Part shown: piece by piece, positions 12,101 to 20,722 of the stretch
Layout: each line of letters begins with the position of its first letter
How positions within the stretch are numbered: position 1 is the stretch's first letter
Assembly: GCA_023634235.1 (NCBI GenBank)
Contig: JAMKCF010000020.1
Coordinates: forward strand, 10,478,001 to 10,542,000
DNA from: Pisaster brevispinus
Taxonomy: Eukaryota > Echinodermata > Asteroidea > Forcipulatida > Asteriidae
Length of the DNA stretch: 64,000 nt
Direction of reading: 5' to 3'
Made by a program: the position numbers and the translations under genes
Notes under the pieces: model-generated
Databases searched by the model: none
What the model was told of the DNA's origin: nothing
Seen by the model: only the letters and a program-made list of their open reading frames with translations

Positions 12101-15100
12101 AGCTGGGTGAAGGTCCCCAGTTGGGTGAAGGTCCCCAGTTGGGTGAAGGTCCCCAGCTGGGTGAAGGTCCCCAGTTGGAAAGTGTGTACAAAACCAATGG
12201 TAGGTGTTGACAAAAAGTACAAATGCAAGAGGGACTTGGCATATCAACTCTAAACTTGGTTTGTGGATTGGTCTTGGGATCCCCAGAAACCTTTTGGTTG
12301 TGGACCCCGTTGGTCAAATGTCAAGGTCATTACGCTTTAAACAAAAGAAATGTTTTTGCGAGCATTAAGTCGAGAAATACTTGGCATATTATCTTCAAAC
12401 CTGGTGTGTGGTTTGGTTGTGGGATCCCCCAGAAGCCTATTGTTTTTGGACCATTTAGGTCAAATTTCAAGAAACAGACTGGTTTACAAGGCATTTGTGT
12501 TTACAAACAAATCTTGCAGTTTCCTTATTTATTTTTGCAAAAACAATCAGTCTGTTTTCTAATTATCATTCGCTCCATTTTAAACGTCTGCAGCGGGTAA
12601 GAAAGTCAACCTTGTTAGCGACCAAGACCTTCAAAAGATCAAAGAAGACGAGGACCGTAAGATGCAGTCCATGACCGAGGAGGAGATAATGAATTATTCA
12701 CGTAATATCACCATAGAAACGACCCCTTCGAAGCAGACGATGTCAGACGATATATTCAACGTCTCCAGTTCCAGGTAAGTGGTGACCGGATTTCTCTGTT
12801 ACTCAAACCAGGTTTTTCAAACTAAACTTTGCAATGCTGTACTTCACCTTGATTCAAAGAGACTAGAGATAACGGGCCAGTGTTTTTTTCTGACTTAACC
12901 ATTACTGTACCTTATCTTGATTCAAAGAGAGTAAGCAAACAAGGCAAAGCAGTGTGGCAGACTTCATTGTAGCTTTACCTTAACCTTTCAAAGATAGTAC
13001 ACATTTTAGGCACATTAGTTTTGCTGTTCATCTTGAATCAAAGAGAGTAAGCACAGCAGGCACAATAATAGCCTTGGTGACTTCACTAAAGCTGTACCAT
13101 ATCTTGATTCAAAGAGACTAGATCAGGCACACCTGTTTTGCTGACTTCACTAATGCTTTACCTTATCTTGATCCAAAGAGCCTAGGCAAACTAGTTTCAC
13201 TCTTTTGAATCAAAGATACAAGAAGTAAACAAAGCGGGGATAACAGCTTTGCCGACTTCACCACCGCTCTATATTATCTTGATTCAAAGAGAGTAGACAT
13301 ACAAGTCGAAGCAGTTTAGCCAGCATCACACTACCTTTAACAAGCTTGTCGAATTGAATGCTGAGTTTTTGCTGTGTGAACGTTGAAAGGCAGCTGGTTG
13401 TGGGTCAATTAACACAAATTGCCTTTTTTAAAGTGTGTTAAAGCAAGTGGTTTAAAGCAATCATTGCTGAGCAACTAATCAATGGTTGAGAGTTGAGATT
13501 TAACCCTTTGCTTACCATAGGCGACTTTCGTCGACTACTCATACCGCCTCTTCTTTAACATCTGACGGCTTCCGTCGTCCAAGCTTGCATACAAAAAGTC
13601 CCTCAAGCTTGAACACACAGGCCATTTGCTATAAAGCTGTATATTCACCCTCGATACCCAAGTTAACATTGGCAGGAAAGAGAAAGATCTGATCTTTCCA
13701 ATGATGGTCAAACAAAGTAAGGTTCCTATTATACTCACCCTTCAAATTGGAGTGGAAAGTTCCAAAATGCCAAACACCTACTGAGCACCAGTTGGTTGTG
13801 TACAAAAAAGTGTTTGAGTTTACAGATCGTACTGAGGAAACAGAGACCATGAACTTAGACATTTATTTGCGGATTTAGTGTTTTTTGGCTTACATGAAAG
13901 GGAATTCAATAAGTAAGACATTTTTATAACTTATTTTGCTGTGAAATGACATATTCAAGGTGTTAATAGAGTTTGTAAAATTAGCCTTTGAACAAAAAAA
14001 CTTTCTGGTATGTAAAAATTTGTGCTTCACTCTTGAGTGGTCAAACAATGTGGTCACCAGCCGTTGTTTATATCAAAACAATTTGGTAACGAAAGGGTTA
14101 CATCTTGTTACATTATATTTTAATTGTCGATGTGAATTTGATCAAGTGATATAAAGCTTGAGAAACTTGTGTTTTGACAAAGAATGTAATAATAGTTTCA
14201 TCTACGAAACTGTGATAAAACTCGTCTGATATGTTCCAGTTGGTTCGTAGCTATGATATGTTAACCTTTTAGAGATCATTCTTATCTGAATCATCATCAT
14301 CACCATATGCCCAGACACGGCAGGTATCAGGTTGGCCCAGTGGTTTCTTTCCCTGCCTTTCACCTCGGTGGACCCCGGTTCGAATCCCACCTCGGACCGG
14401 AGCCTTGCATGTGGATTGGGTTTTCAGTTCCTACCTGACTTACTGTACCTGGGTTCCCCCCCCCCCCCATTTGGGATTTTCCTCCCACATCTAAAACTGA
14501 ACAATTCTTCTTGTTTCCTAAACACCACCCTGTTCCTGGTGTTTGTGCTGTTTGATTTGTAATGAAACAAAATGTCAATTTTTGAACACAAAGTTTCAGT
14601 AAAAATGTCTTGGGAAAAAAACCCCAAAACAAAACAAAACCTGAAGTTTTATTTGTTAAAGAAATGTAGATAATATTAACTGTTAATTCAGGATATGACC
14701 TTTACTTTGACCTTTTTTGGTTGAGTGGAAGTAGGTCAAATCTTGCAGTCGTTTTTGGCCGCTTTGGGTAAAAGCAGCCTGCAGTCGCTGTGGTCTCTAA
14801 ATGGTTAACAGAGCTACACTACACTTGTTAGTTATCATTCAAGTCATGTTCACTGTGTACCTGTAGTTACTTTTGTAGTATTACACTTCATAACACCACT
14901 ATCGACAAACTCCCAACATCCAAGAATATTTTGGCCCTTTTCGAAAACCACAGCTTCGGCTTGGGCCGGCTTGACCTCTGCTCACAGAAAGCACACTAAA
15001 TATTACAAGGCCTAAGGCTAAGCCCACGCCCAAGCCGTATTTTCGAAAAAGGGTCGATGTATCCACTGCACAAGTTTATCACCATAGACCCCCCAATCTG

Positions 15101-18100
15101 CTTCTTCTGATAGACTGAATGTCGTAAACTGTTGTTTGAAATCGGGCCAAAGTTGAAAGGTCATGCACTTGTCCTGTCCTGTCCTTCAGTGTTGAAATCC
15201 AATTAACTGACACATCGATCAACCACTTACCACAAACATGCTGTTCTCCATTGCAGCATCAGTCCAATAACCGGGCTACCCTCTGAAATTAGAACGGCAA
15301 AAGCCGAGCGAAGATACTATGAGAAATTAAAGACTGAGGGCCACGTTAGCCCCGACGTCAACCAAGAGGACGGGCTTGAAAAAAGCCTCTCCCCGGCTGA
15401 GCTCAGGTCAAAGGAGGCGGAGAAGCGGGCAGCATGGAGGGCAGCCAGGTAGGGACACTCCCTGCCCCTCCCTCCTTCCCTTCAAACGAAAAAACATGTC
15501 CCCCAAGAAATAATTTAGAAAATTACCCCCTTCTGGGCACTTTCCAAGAGGCACTAAAAATAAACTATTGATTAATATTGATACTGGTATTACTTGATAT
15601 TGGTTTTGACATTGATTGTTATTGGTTTTGACATTGATTGGTATTAGTATTGATTTTCGGTATTGGTATTGGTATTGAGATCGATTGCTCTGAATATTGA
15701 TTCTTTTTGTTCTGATAAATTTATCGATAATGCTAACATTTGTTAGAATAATGAGTGCAGTACTTACATGCCAGTGTATCAATAATGGTATTTATATAAT
15801 AAATAATACTGATAAAGAAATTACAAAAACCGATATCCATATAATACTAAACATTGCTGATTACTGGTATTACTGGAATAGCCAATAGTCAATACTGATA
15901 TAAATAAATCAATTCTGGTATAGTGATAAATATTGACAGTCAGTACTGGTAATGAATACATGAAGATTCATTAAGTACCGATATAAAAATCAATACTGAT
16001 AAAGTAATAGATATTGATAATCAGTATTGATACTGATACAATAACAGAGTGATCAATAGCAATACCAATAACATTATCAATAAAATACAATGCTATAATA
16101 AAATTCATATCCAAAAGACACAAAGAAATCAACCCAATTATTAAAGTTGGGTGAAAAAAAGGTAAAAATTCCTTTGCACTCTTTCACGCTTTCAACCACA
16201 AGAGTCTCAAATTCCTGCTATACATTCCATCTAGCTTAGCAAAACTTTCTTGACTTAGCATTTCTTGAGGTGGACATGGGAACTGTGTGCTGTGACCTTC
16301 ACCAGCTGGGACCATCTTCACAAAGCTCTTAAGCAGAAAAACATATGCTTAGTTCATTTGTTTGGAAATCATAAGTGGCGGAAATGATCACTGAAGTAGT
16401 TTTGATTGGTAACCGGGTCAAGGTTTTTCCATGTTTTAGCTGCTTTTTTTAAGCACAAAAAGTAGCTGAGCACAACATAATTAAGCTTACCAGAAAAAGG
16501 TTACCAGCCAAACTACCATGTCACATGTACCATCTGTGATTGGTATCCTGCTCACTTTTGCTTAATTTTTCTAAATCAATATTTTCTGCTTAAGCAGCTA
16601 TATGAAATTGGGCTCAGCTGTTGCTTATCCAACATTTTATGCCTTGTGTGTTTTTTGCTTTGAAATTGCTGCAGTGAGAAACTGCTATTTTGCTTTGGTT
16701 TGGGATTACTGACTCTAGATAGTTAGTTAAATTGTTGTCCAGTTGTAACTCACTTATTTTTCAGAATCAGAACTTGTTGTCTTTTTGGGGTAAAACTAAG
16801 GGATTTTGGCGTCGGCAAATTGTGAATAAAAAAAAATAAGCAGTTCATGGCGAGTCTGTTCAAATTGTTTTGCCAGATGATGTGGTTTCATTTTTTTAAA
16901 GGTAGGGTCATAGATTGGTTTTTGTCAACGTAATGCTTATTTACTGGCAAAACTATCAGGAAAGGTACAATAAAAGTCTCTTATGAAAGTTTCAGCTGAA
17001 TACAGTGTCTACTTGATGTGAAACCAGCAAAAAACTGTCACAGAATTTTCAGAAGAACATCAAATTCATCCATGTTTAGCGAACGGACACCAACCCTCAT
17101 AAATCTGTTAGATGATTCGTGCATGAATCACTTCTCAGATTCAAATTTGTTCGGGGTGAAAATTATCCAAACCATATTACTTTGAAGGGAATCCTTTCTC
17201 AAAACGGTTTCTACTTTCAACAGCCGCAGCACTTCTCACCAATTTTTATGCTCATTCAGTTTTGGAGTATCCACCAATCTATGACCCTACCTTTAAGATA
17301 AGTGCACGTTTTCTGCCTGACAAAATTTAACCTTTGTTTCTCCATTGGAAACAAGTGGTCGCTTTCTACTTTAAAACCTTGTTTGTGTGAAGGCTTTGTT
17401 TTGTTTTTTTGTGGGTTGAGATGTAGTTTGAGTCGAGTCTGAATTGGCAGTGAAGGCTACGGCTATGGCTGGATGGCAGCGTCATCATATGTTGAAGTAT
17501 AGGACGTCCTTAGCAACACCCTTGGCAACAGTCATAGCCGTAGCAGCAGCCGCCAATTCAGATAAAGCCATAAGTCAGACCTTTTTCATGGTGTTGCTAT
17601 CTGTATCAGGTACCCTGTATAACCATTCACAATGATAACGCAAGTTATCATTTTATATGGAGGGACCAGACTATTTTTTTCCACCCAGCCTCGGTTAAGT
17701 TAACTGGGTTGAATGGAGGAAAGAAACCAAGATGGCCACTCTGTGATAAAGGTTTACATACACCTGTTTGAGTTCATCTGTTTTTACCTGAACCCCTATC
17801 AGGATGAAGTCATTGGATGATGACGCATTACGAGCTCAGATGGTGCTAACTCAAGTCAAAGATGCTGAAGATGGTCTCCATATCAACGCCCTTAGCAGTA
17901 AGTAATTTATTATTGTATATTTCTGGTAATGAAACCAAGGATGCCTCATAAGTGACCTTAATCACTGTAGCTCACAAGCCTGAGGAAACCTGTCAACAAG
18001 GGTGCTTCCTATGTGAACCAGAAACACTGGGGTGAACCCCTTCTCTTCCAATGATAAGTCTTCTGGGTTCTTTTACATGCTCTACCGATCCTAGTACATG

Positions 18101-20066
18101 GAACATTGGGCTTAATATCTCATCTGAAGGAAAAAGCAATTATGGTAAAAAAGCATCTTGCTTAAGGACACAAGTGCCACAACTGGGATTCGAACCCACA
18201 CTCTGACCGGGGATTAGAACCCACACTCTGCTGATCGGAAACACAAGGGCTTGAGTCTTGTGTTCTTAACTGCTTGGCAAGGACGCGCCATTCTACTACA
18301 CTTTTTTTACCATAATTGCTTCTCTCCATCCAGGAGTAAGTGGGTACCAGTGAGGGCAAGGATAGTTTAGCCTTGGGTGATACACACATGTACTTATTAA
18401 CACAGTCTGTGTTCTCCTCATGAAACTTGTATGGTTTCTGGATTAAAGTGACTGGCTCCACGGCAGGGACAATAGTGCTCATGTATATTGAGTGGCTAAC
18501 TTGGGGGATACCTTTACTACTATATTCTTACTATAAATTTGAATTCCTCGGACTATAGAGACGAGACAGTTGCTCTGTCAAATGGTTAGGGGCAAACTTT
18601 TGTATAGCAACCTCCAGATGAGTGAACCCTGGTACCAGAGTGCCATACACATTCATTCAGAATTATTTGTGGGCGTTCACTGTCTTTTACATAACCACGC
18701 AAAAGCTTGCCCCGAACCATGAGATGTAGCAACTGTCTCTACAGTCTGAGGATTACAAATTTAAATGATCACTTGTGGCTAAGCAAGTCATTGTACCAGA
18801 CAAGATATTGCACCAACGATCGTGGCAACGATTTTTTCAAAGGAAAATGATTACTTAATAAGTTCAAAAAAATAGTACTGCCGTCGGGCACGGAAAATTA
18901 TTCAAACTTCCGAAAAGAAGTAGTTAAGGGCTCTTTATCCCTTTCTTATTTGGCGTTATATAAATCCTCTTCTTCTTCTTCTTCTTGAACAGATGGAAGC
19001 AACAAGCCTGCTGAGAATGGTGAGAACCCCGCTGTTAAAGTGTCTCCTTTAGAAGCTGAGCTGCAATTCATAGACGATGAGAATGGAGGAGGTAAGTGGC
19101 AAGTACCATATATCAGGTTCTCATGGTTGAACTCACCTAGTGAATAGATAACGGTGACAAGCATTCATAAGGCTGTTTCCGAATTAGCGGATATGTGTAC
19201 GGCTATGAATGTTGCTAAGGGTTGCTCAGGATGTCCAATACTTCAGCGCATGTTGACACGAAGAACCAGCTGTAGCCTAGCTGTAGCCATAGCTGTAGCC
19301 ATAGCTGTAGCTGTCAATTTGGACCAACCTAAAAAAGTGCCATGGTCCGCTTTTCGCCTCAAGACTTTTTTGTTATAATTTGTTTTTCTCTGAACGAACT
19401 TTGACTGACGATTCAATCAGCAGGAATTGCAAAGCTTTGGCCGTGAGCCATGGCCCATAATTGGTCCCATGGCTTGATTCTACGGTGCAATCTCGGTTCA
19501 CTCGATCTAAACACCTCCCATTGAGCCGATTACAATTATAATTAATGGTGGCAGCGATCTCTCAAAATCCTCTTCTTGTAAAACATAAGGTCTCGAATCA
19601 GGGAATACACAATAACCTCTGGAAAAAGGGAGATTCCGAGCGTGATTTCCAGTACCACCAGTTCCTCCTTGTAAGAGGGATAGGAAGCATTGCACAATGA
19701 GTGCATGCATGCACTGTGCACGCTACCCAATGGAATGTCTGGGGTGTTTCGAGTTTACACAATTGCATAAGAGTTGTGCCTGTTATTGGGTCGTCTGCAG
19801 CGAACAGGTTAAAAACTTGATTCATTTGAACAGCGCTTTCTCATATACTTTTCGTATTTGTTTTGTTTGTTGCATAGACTGAACTCGCAGATACAAACAT
19901 TCAAAGACAACCAACCAGCCTGGGTAACTCCTCACATCGTGAGCCCCGCAGCTCACCCCCTGAAGGAAAATGGACTGTTCCAATCGATGTAAATCCACAG
20001 AGCTTCTTCTCAGCAGCCGTGGAAACAATATTTTGTATCTGTAAAAGTGATATAGAAGCGTGTTAA
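1..20066 (+). CDS. SCRIB: Scribble (LAP family) polarity scaffold, 3' half of gene, nine exons
   Basis: Exons 1-162, 4023-4154, 8279-8536, 11191-11293, 12594-12774, 15257-15448, 17803-17897, 18993-19091 and 19891-20066 join without a phase error into about 465 residues ending in TAA. Scribble is a cortical scaffold of leucine-rich repeats and PDZ domains that sets epithelial polarity with Dlg and Lgl. The visible part lies after the PDZ region: proline/serine-rich disordered stretches, then conserved tail blocks I match from memory to vertebrate Scribble: MAFKDKWKRFEQK (exon 4), KKVNLVSDQDLQKIKEDE (exon 5) and AAWRAARMKSLDDDALRAQM (across exons 6-7). The last block is the strongest identifier. 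The LRR and PDZ exons must lie upstream of the window. The 3' end is marked by AATAAA at 20359. Introns are 1-4 kb and full of repeats. Other LAP proteins are less likely because this tail block is, as I recall, Scribble-type. Confidence 0.82.
187..211. repeat. (AG)n microsatellite
   Basis: An AG dinucleotide run 25 bases after the SCRIB donor at 162. Confidence 0.8.
932..1132. mobile_element. MITE-like hairpin element, GGGCCCAATTTCAT family
   Basis: The ends are inverted: GGGCCCAATTTCATTGAG at the left and CTCTATAGAACTGGGCCC at the right. Inside are conserved pieces: CTAAGCACAACAAAATTATG, a GGTTACCAG box, CCATGTCACATG and TGACTGGTA. It is one of at least a dozen whole or partial copies in the window. 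Confidence 0.75.
1930..3110. repeat. C-rich degenerate minisatellite in SCRIB intron
   Basis: Over 1 kb of this strand is almost free of G and built of repeated pieces such as CCCCACCCCAAC and TTGAAGACTAAATA. The second half repeats a unit of roughly 60-110 bp around 'GAAGACTAAATA ... TACCCC'. ORFs here are artefacts of low complexity. Confidence 0.6.
4023..4154 (+). CDS. SCRIB: SCRIB exon, SH3-ligand-like proline motif
   Basis: The acceptor is GGCACAG|CCA and the donor CAG|GTAACG; 44 codons, phase 0 at both ends. It encodes KKSGPPVAPRPTKDQ followed by a serine-rich run. PPVAPRP looks like an SH3-binding peptide and recurs in similar form in the next exon (PPPVAPKPP). Confidence 0.8.
4262..4800. 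mobile_element. Dispersed repeat shared with 17924-18310
   Basis: AATGAAACCAAGGATGCCTC, GAAACACTGGGGT and CCATCTGAAGG occur in the same order here and at 17924-18130. It is a diverged interspersed repeat in a SCRIB intron with no coding content. Confidence 0.55.
5912..6178. repeat. Tandem duplication of a tRNA-like unit
   Basis: Two units of about 125-135 bp, each opening with ACTGGAGC(G/A)GGATT(C/T)GAAC, followed by CTGAACAAAGATATTGA and GACCGCCAATG. GGATTCGAAC and GGTTCAAATCC resemble tRNA B-boxes on opposite strands, suggesting a tRNA-derived SINE remnant. Confidence 0.55.
8279..8536 (+). CDS. SCRIB: SCRIB exon, Pro-rich then charged helix
   Basis: The acceptor is TGTCCCAG|CCT and the donor AAG|GTGCCA; 86 codons, phase 0 at both ends. 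It encodes PPPVAPKPPRWDDRDPPKPP, then a Glu/Lys/Arg-rich helix-like segment (EEEKEEVEKLKAARQARKEA), then a Ser/Thr-rich end. The donor is weaker than its neighbours (GTGCCA), but it alone keeps the phase to the next exon. Confidence 0.75.
8740..9330. repeat. Degenerate GTTGAT-rich repeat tract
   Basis: About 600 bp in SCRIB intron 3 are dominated by GTTGAT, TTGTTGA and TTGGTG words at irregular spacing. No coding content is seen. Confidence 0.55.
9453..9863. mobile_element. MITE, AGGGTCATAGATTGGT family
   Basis: The left end AAAGGTAGGGTCATAGATTG is mirrored by CAATCTATGACCCTAC at the right. Inside is a palindrome around GAAATGGTTCATGAATGAAT and the shared block GTAGACACTGTATTCAGCTG. Copies lie at 16898-17295 and 37608-38066, with a relative at 11354-11733. 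Confidence 0.8.
9971..10516. repeat. Four-copy tandem repeat of about 140 bp
   Basis: Four units, each with GACTGA(C)TGAGTTA..GGTCATC, TTGTACCCTG and AATCAGGGTATC-like text. Within each unit ACCCTGNTTGNGCC and CAATCAGGGTA form an internal inverted pair. It sits in SCRIB intron 3. Confidence 0.75.
10893..11068. mobile_element. MITE with CRE-bearing ends, TAGACCTTATGC family
   Basis: The left end AATAGACCTTATGCACATGA is mirrored by TCAATGCATAAGGTCTATT. Both ends carry a TGACGTCA box, and the interior has CCTCTAAGATGGCGG, a YY1-like motif. Related copies lie at 25182-25357 and 47137-47290. Confidence 0.75.
11191..11293 (+). CDS. SCRIB: SCRIB exon with FKDKWKRFEQK block
   Basis: The acceptor is CATCTCTAG|CCA and the donor CCAG|GTCAGT, leaving one extra base (phase 1). 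It encodes PERMAFKDKWKRFEQKADEQ, similar to the FK-K-K-FE block I recall before the tail of vertebrate Scribble. Confidence 0.82.
11354..11733. mobile_element. MITE, relative of the AGGGTCATAGATTGGT family
   Basis: The ends AAAGGGAAGGTATACGTTTG and ACCAAAGGTATACTTTGCCT are inverted. It contains a perfect palindrome, AGAAGCGTTAC (A) GT(C)GTAACGCTTCT. The internal block AAAAACTTACTTGGTAAGAAG is shared with 9453-9863. Confidence 0.75.
11762..11946 (+). mobile_element. tRNA-like repeat with inverted TTGGTTTTACCC ends
   Basis: TTGGTTTTACCCATACAT at the left mirrors GTGTGTGGGTAAAACCAA at the right. The middle has a tRNA-like A-box region (CAGTGGTCTAGTGGTAAGAC) and a B-box (GGTTCAAATCC). It does not fold as a full tRNA by eye, so I read it as a SINE or tRNA relic. 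A minus-strand relative is at 25640-25835. Confidence 0.6.
12094..12178. repeat. 18-bp tandem repeat
   Basis: About 4.7 copies of GGTCCCCAGTTGGGTGAA with T/C variation. A single unit of the same sequence family is found inside the inverted-repeat element at 26034-26189. Confidence 0.85.
12594..12774 (+). CDS. SCRIB: SCRIB exon with VNLVSDQDLQKIKEDE block
   Basis: The acceptor is CGTCTGCAG|CG and the donor CCAG|GTAAGT; 181 bp, phase 1 in and phase 2 out. It encodes KKVNLVSDQDLQKIKEDEDR and then an acidic segment with TEEEIMNYSRNITIETTPSK. The lysine/glutamate-rich helix is conserved among Scribble proteins. Confidence 0.82.
12827..13330. repeat. Degenerate tandem repeat, ATCTTGATTCAAAGAGA unit
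   Basis: At least six copies of (TT)ATCTTGATTCAAAGAGAGTA followed by AGCAxxCAAGGCA and GCTGACTTCACTA, with a spacing of roughly 60-100 bp. It starts about 50 bp after a SCRIB donor. Confidence 0.65.
13504..14099. mobile_element. piggyBac-like non-autonomous element (tentative)
   Basis: The left end TTAACCCTTTGCTTACCA is mirrored by TTGGTAACGAAAGGGTTA about 600 bp away. A TTAA target and a CCC-type terminus at the left suit piggyBac; the right flank is GTTACA rather than a clean TTAA. No transposase ORF is present. Confidence 0.5.
14325..14590 (+). mobile_element. tRNA-derived SINE
   Basis: An A-box-like stretch (GGTTGGCCCAGTGGTTTC) and a B-box (GGTTCGAATCCCACCTCGG) are followed by a non-tRNA body and a T/A-rich end. 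It lies in a SCRIB intron. Confidence 0.65.
14933..15053. mobile_element. MITE, GGCCCTTTTCGAAAA family
   Basis: The left end GGCCCTTTTCGAAAACCACA and the right end GCCGTATTTTCGAAAAAGGG are inverted, with GGCTTGGGC and GCCCAAGCC inside. Copies lie at 36891-37016 and 48248-48399, and part of one at 35890-35966. Confidence 0.7.
15257..15448 (+). CDS. SCRIB: SCRIB exon, first half of the conserved tail block
   Basis: The acceptor is CATTGCAG|C and the donor GCCAG|GTAGGG; 192 bp, phase 2 in and out. It encodes ITGLPSEIRTAKAERRYYEK and ends SPAELRSKEAEKRAAWRAAR, which continues as MKSLDDDALRAQMV in the next exon. Confidence 0.85.
15560..16110. repeat. TTGATA/TATCAA-type simple repeat with strand switch
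   Basis: The first half is rich in TTGATATTGG and TATTGGTATT; the second half is rich in the complementary words AATACTGATA and ATCAATACTG. The tract is therefore roughly self-complementary around 15740-15800. Confidence 0.6.
16433..16619. mobile_element. MITE-like hairpin element, GGGCCCAATTTCAT family
   Basis: A nearly complete copy in a SCRIB intron: GCTTACCAGAAAAAGGTTAC, CCATGTCACATGTACCATC and GCTTAAGCAGCTATATGAAA are all present in family order; the left end is worn. Confidence 0.7.
16898..17295. mobile_element. MITE, AGGGTCATAGATTGGT family, inverted copy
   Basis: The same terminal repeats as the copy at 9453, but the interior runs in reverse (GTTTCAGCTGAATACAGTGT comes first). About 400 bp in a SCRIB intron. 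Confidence 0.8.
17440..17562. mobile_element. Short inverted-repeat element, GAATTGGC ends
   Basis: TGAATTGGCAGTGAAGGCTA at the left and GCCGTAGCAGCAGCCGCCAA, then TTCA, at the right. Diverged relatives lie at 1590-1660, 19170-19322 and 42566-42660 (CGAATTGACGGCTTCGGCAG). Confidence 0.6.
17803..17897 (+). CDS. SCRIB: SCRIB exon, second half of the conserved tail block
   Basis: The acceptor is CCCCTATCAG|GATG and the donor AGCA|GTAAGT; 95 bp. It encodes MKSLDDDALRAQMVLTQVKD, the most recognisable Scribble tail segment. Part of this exon and of the intron before it is duplicated at 20515-20722. Confidence 0.85.
17924..18400 (-). mobile_element. tRNA-derived SINE fused to a dispersed repeat
   Basis: The left part repeats 4262-4620. 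The right part holds a minus-strand B-box (GGGATTCGAACCC) and the CCAGGAGTAAGTGGGTACC block that also occurs in the SINE at 41831. Confidence 0.6.
18993..19091 (+). CDS. SCRIB: SCRIB penultimate exon
   Basis: The acceptor follows a long CTT tract (CTTCTTGAACAG|AT) and the donor is GGAG|GTAAGT. It encodes an acidic, low-complexity tail (NGSNKPAENGENPAVKVSPL, then ELQFIDDENGG). It joins in phase to both neighbours. Confidence 0.75.
19891..20066 (+). CDS. SCRIB: SCRIB terminal coding exon
   Basis: The acceptor AACTCGCAG|AT at 19890 gives 57 codons then TAA at 20064-20066. An alternative acceptor (GCATAG at 19877) would hit a TGA at once. The encoded tail includes SSHREPRSSPPEGKWTVPID and ends ...CKSDIEAC. 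The choice of acceptor is inferred from phase; AATAAA lies about 290 bp downstream. The last residues do not form an obvious PDZ ligand. Confidence 0.6.
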
Positions 20067-20358
20067 GCCACAGATCTTTGAACTGTAATATTTTTTAAAA
20101 TGTAGTTTTTTTCTTCCCGTTTGGAGAGAATTTTTAACGGTCGTTTGGGATTACTATTTTGTTCTATTATTTTTGTTGCACTTTTCATTTGTTTGTGATT
20201 TCTTTATGAATGACTGTATGATATAATACTTCGGAAAACAAAAAATCTCTTTCATTTTAACCTTTGTGATATTTTCCACACTTGCGAATGGGGGTGTGTT
20301 TTTTTTAAACTGACATTTTAGCCACTCCATTGTTTCCAATTTTTAAACCTTTTTAAAC

Positions 20359-20364
20359 AATAAA
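20359..20364 (+). terminator. SCRIB polyadenylation signal
   Basis: AATAAA lies 293 bp after the SCRIB stop, in an AT-rich 3' UTR. It is the first canonical signal after the stop, so the mRNA probably ends near 20380. Confidence 0.65.
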
Positions 20365-20514
20365 GAGTAAATATTTTTGAAGGTCCCAATGTTAGGTTTT
20401 AAACTGGATGAAATGCAGGCAAAAGTCAAGTTTTTTTTAAAATAGCTGCACGGGCCTCACTGGGTGGGCAACTACGCGAGTGGAGTCGGTTGAGCTACCG
20501 TAGTGTCAATGCCA

Positions 20515-20722
20515 TGTACCCTGTGTACAGCATTTGCAATGATTGCTGAAATGATCATTTTAGATAGAGGTATCAGACTTTTTTCCCCACCCTGCCTCAG
20601 TTTGGTTACACTGGGTCGAATGGGAAGAGAAAGCAAGATGGCCGCTCCATGATGAAGGTTTTAGTCCCAACTTTTCTTAACCCCCTTCCATTCGTAGGAG
20701 GCAGATGCATTACGAGCTCAGG
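20515..20722 (+). pseudogene. Duplicated fragment of SCRIB exon 17803-17897 with preceding intron
   Basis: GCATTACGAGCTCAG at 20707-20721 is identical to 17825-17839 inside the SCRIB exon. The 190 bp before it align in order with the intron before that exon (GTACCCTGT, GACT.TTTTCC-C-CCC-GCCTC, CTGGGT-GAATGG, AAGATGGCC, TGAT-AAGGTTT). It lies beyond the SCRIB polyadenylation signal and has no open frame of its own. Confidence 0.65.

Noticed and set aside
11974..12317. Minus-strand ORFs with repeated QLGTFT or WGPSPN peptides
   Set aside because: Products of the 18-bp tandem repeat at 12094-12178.
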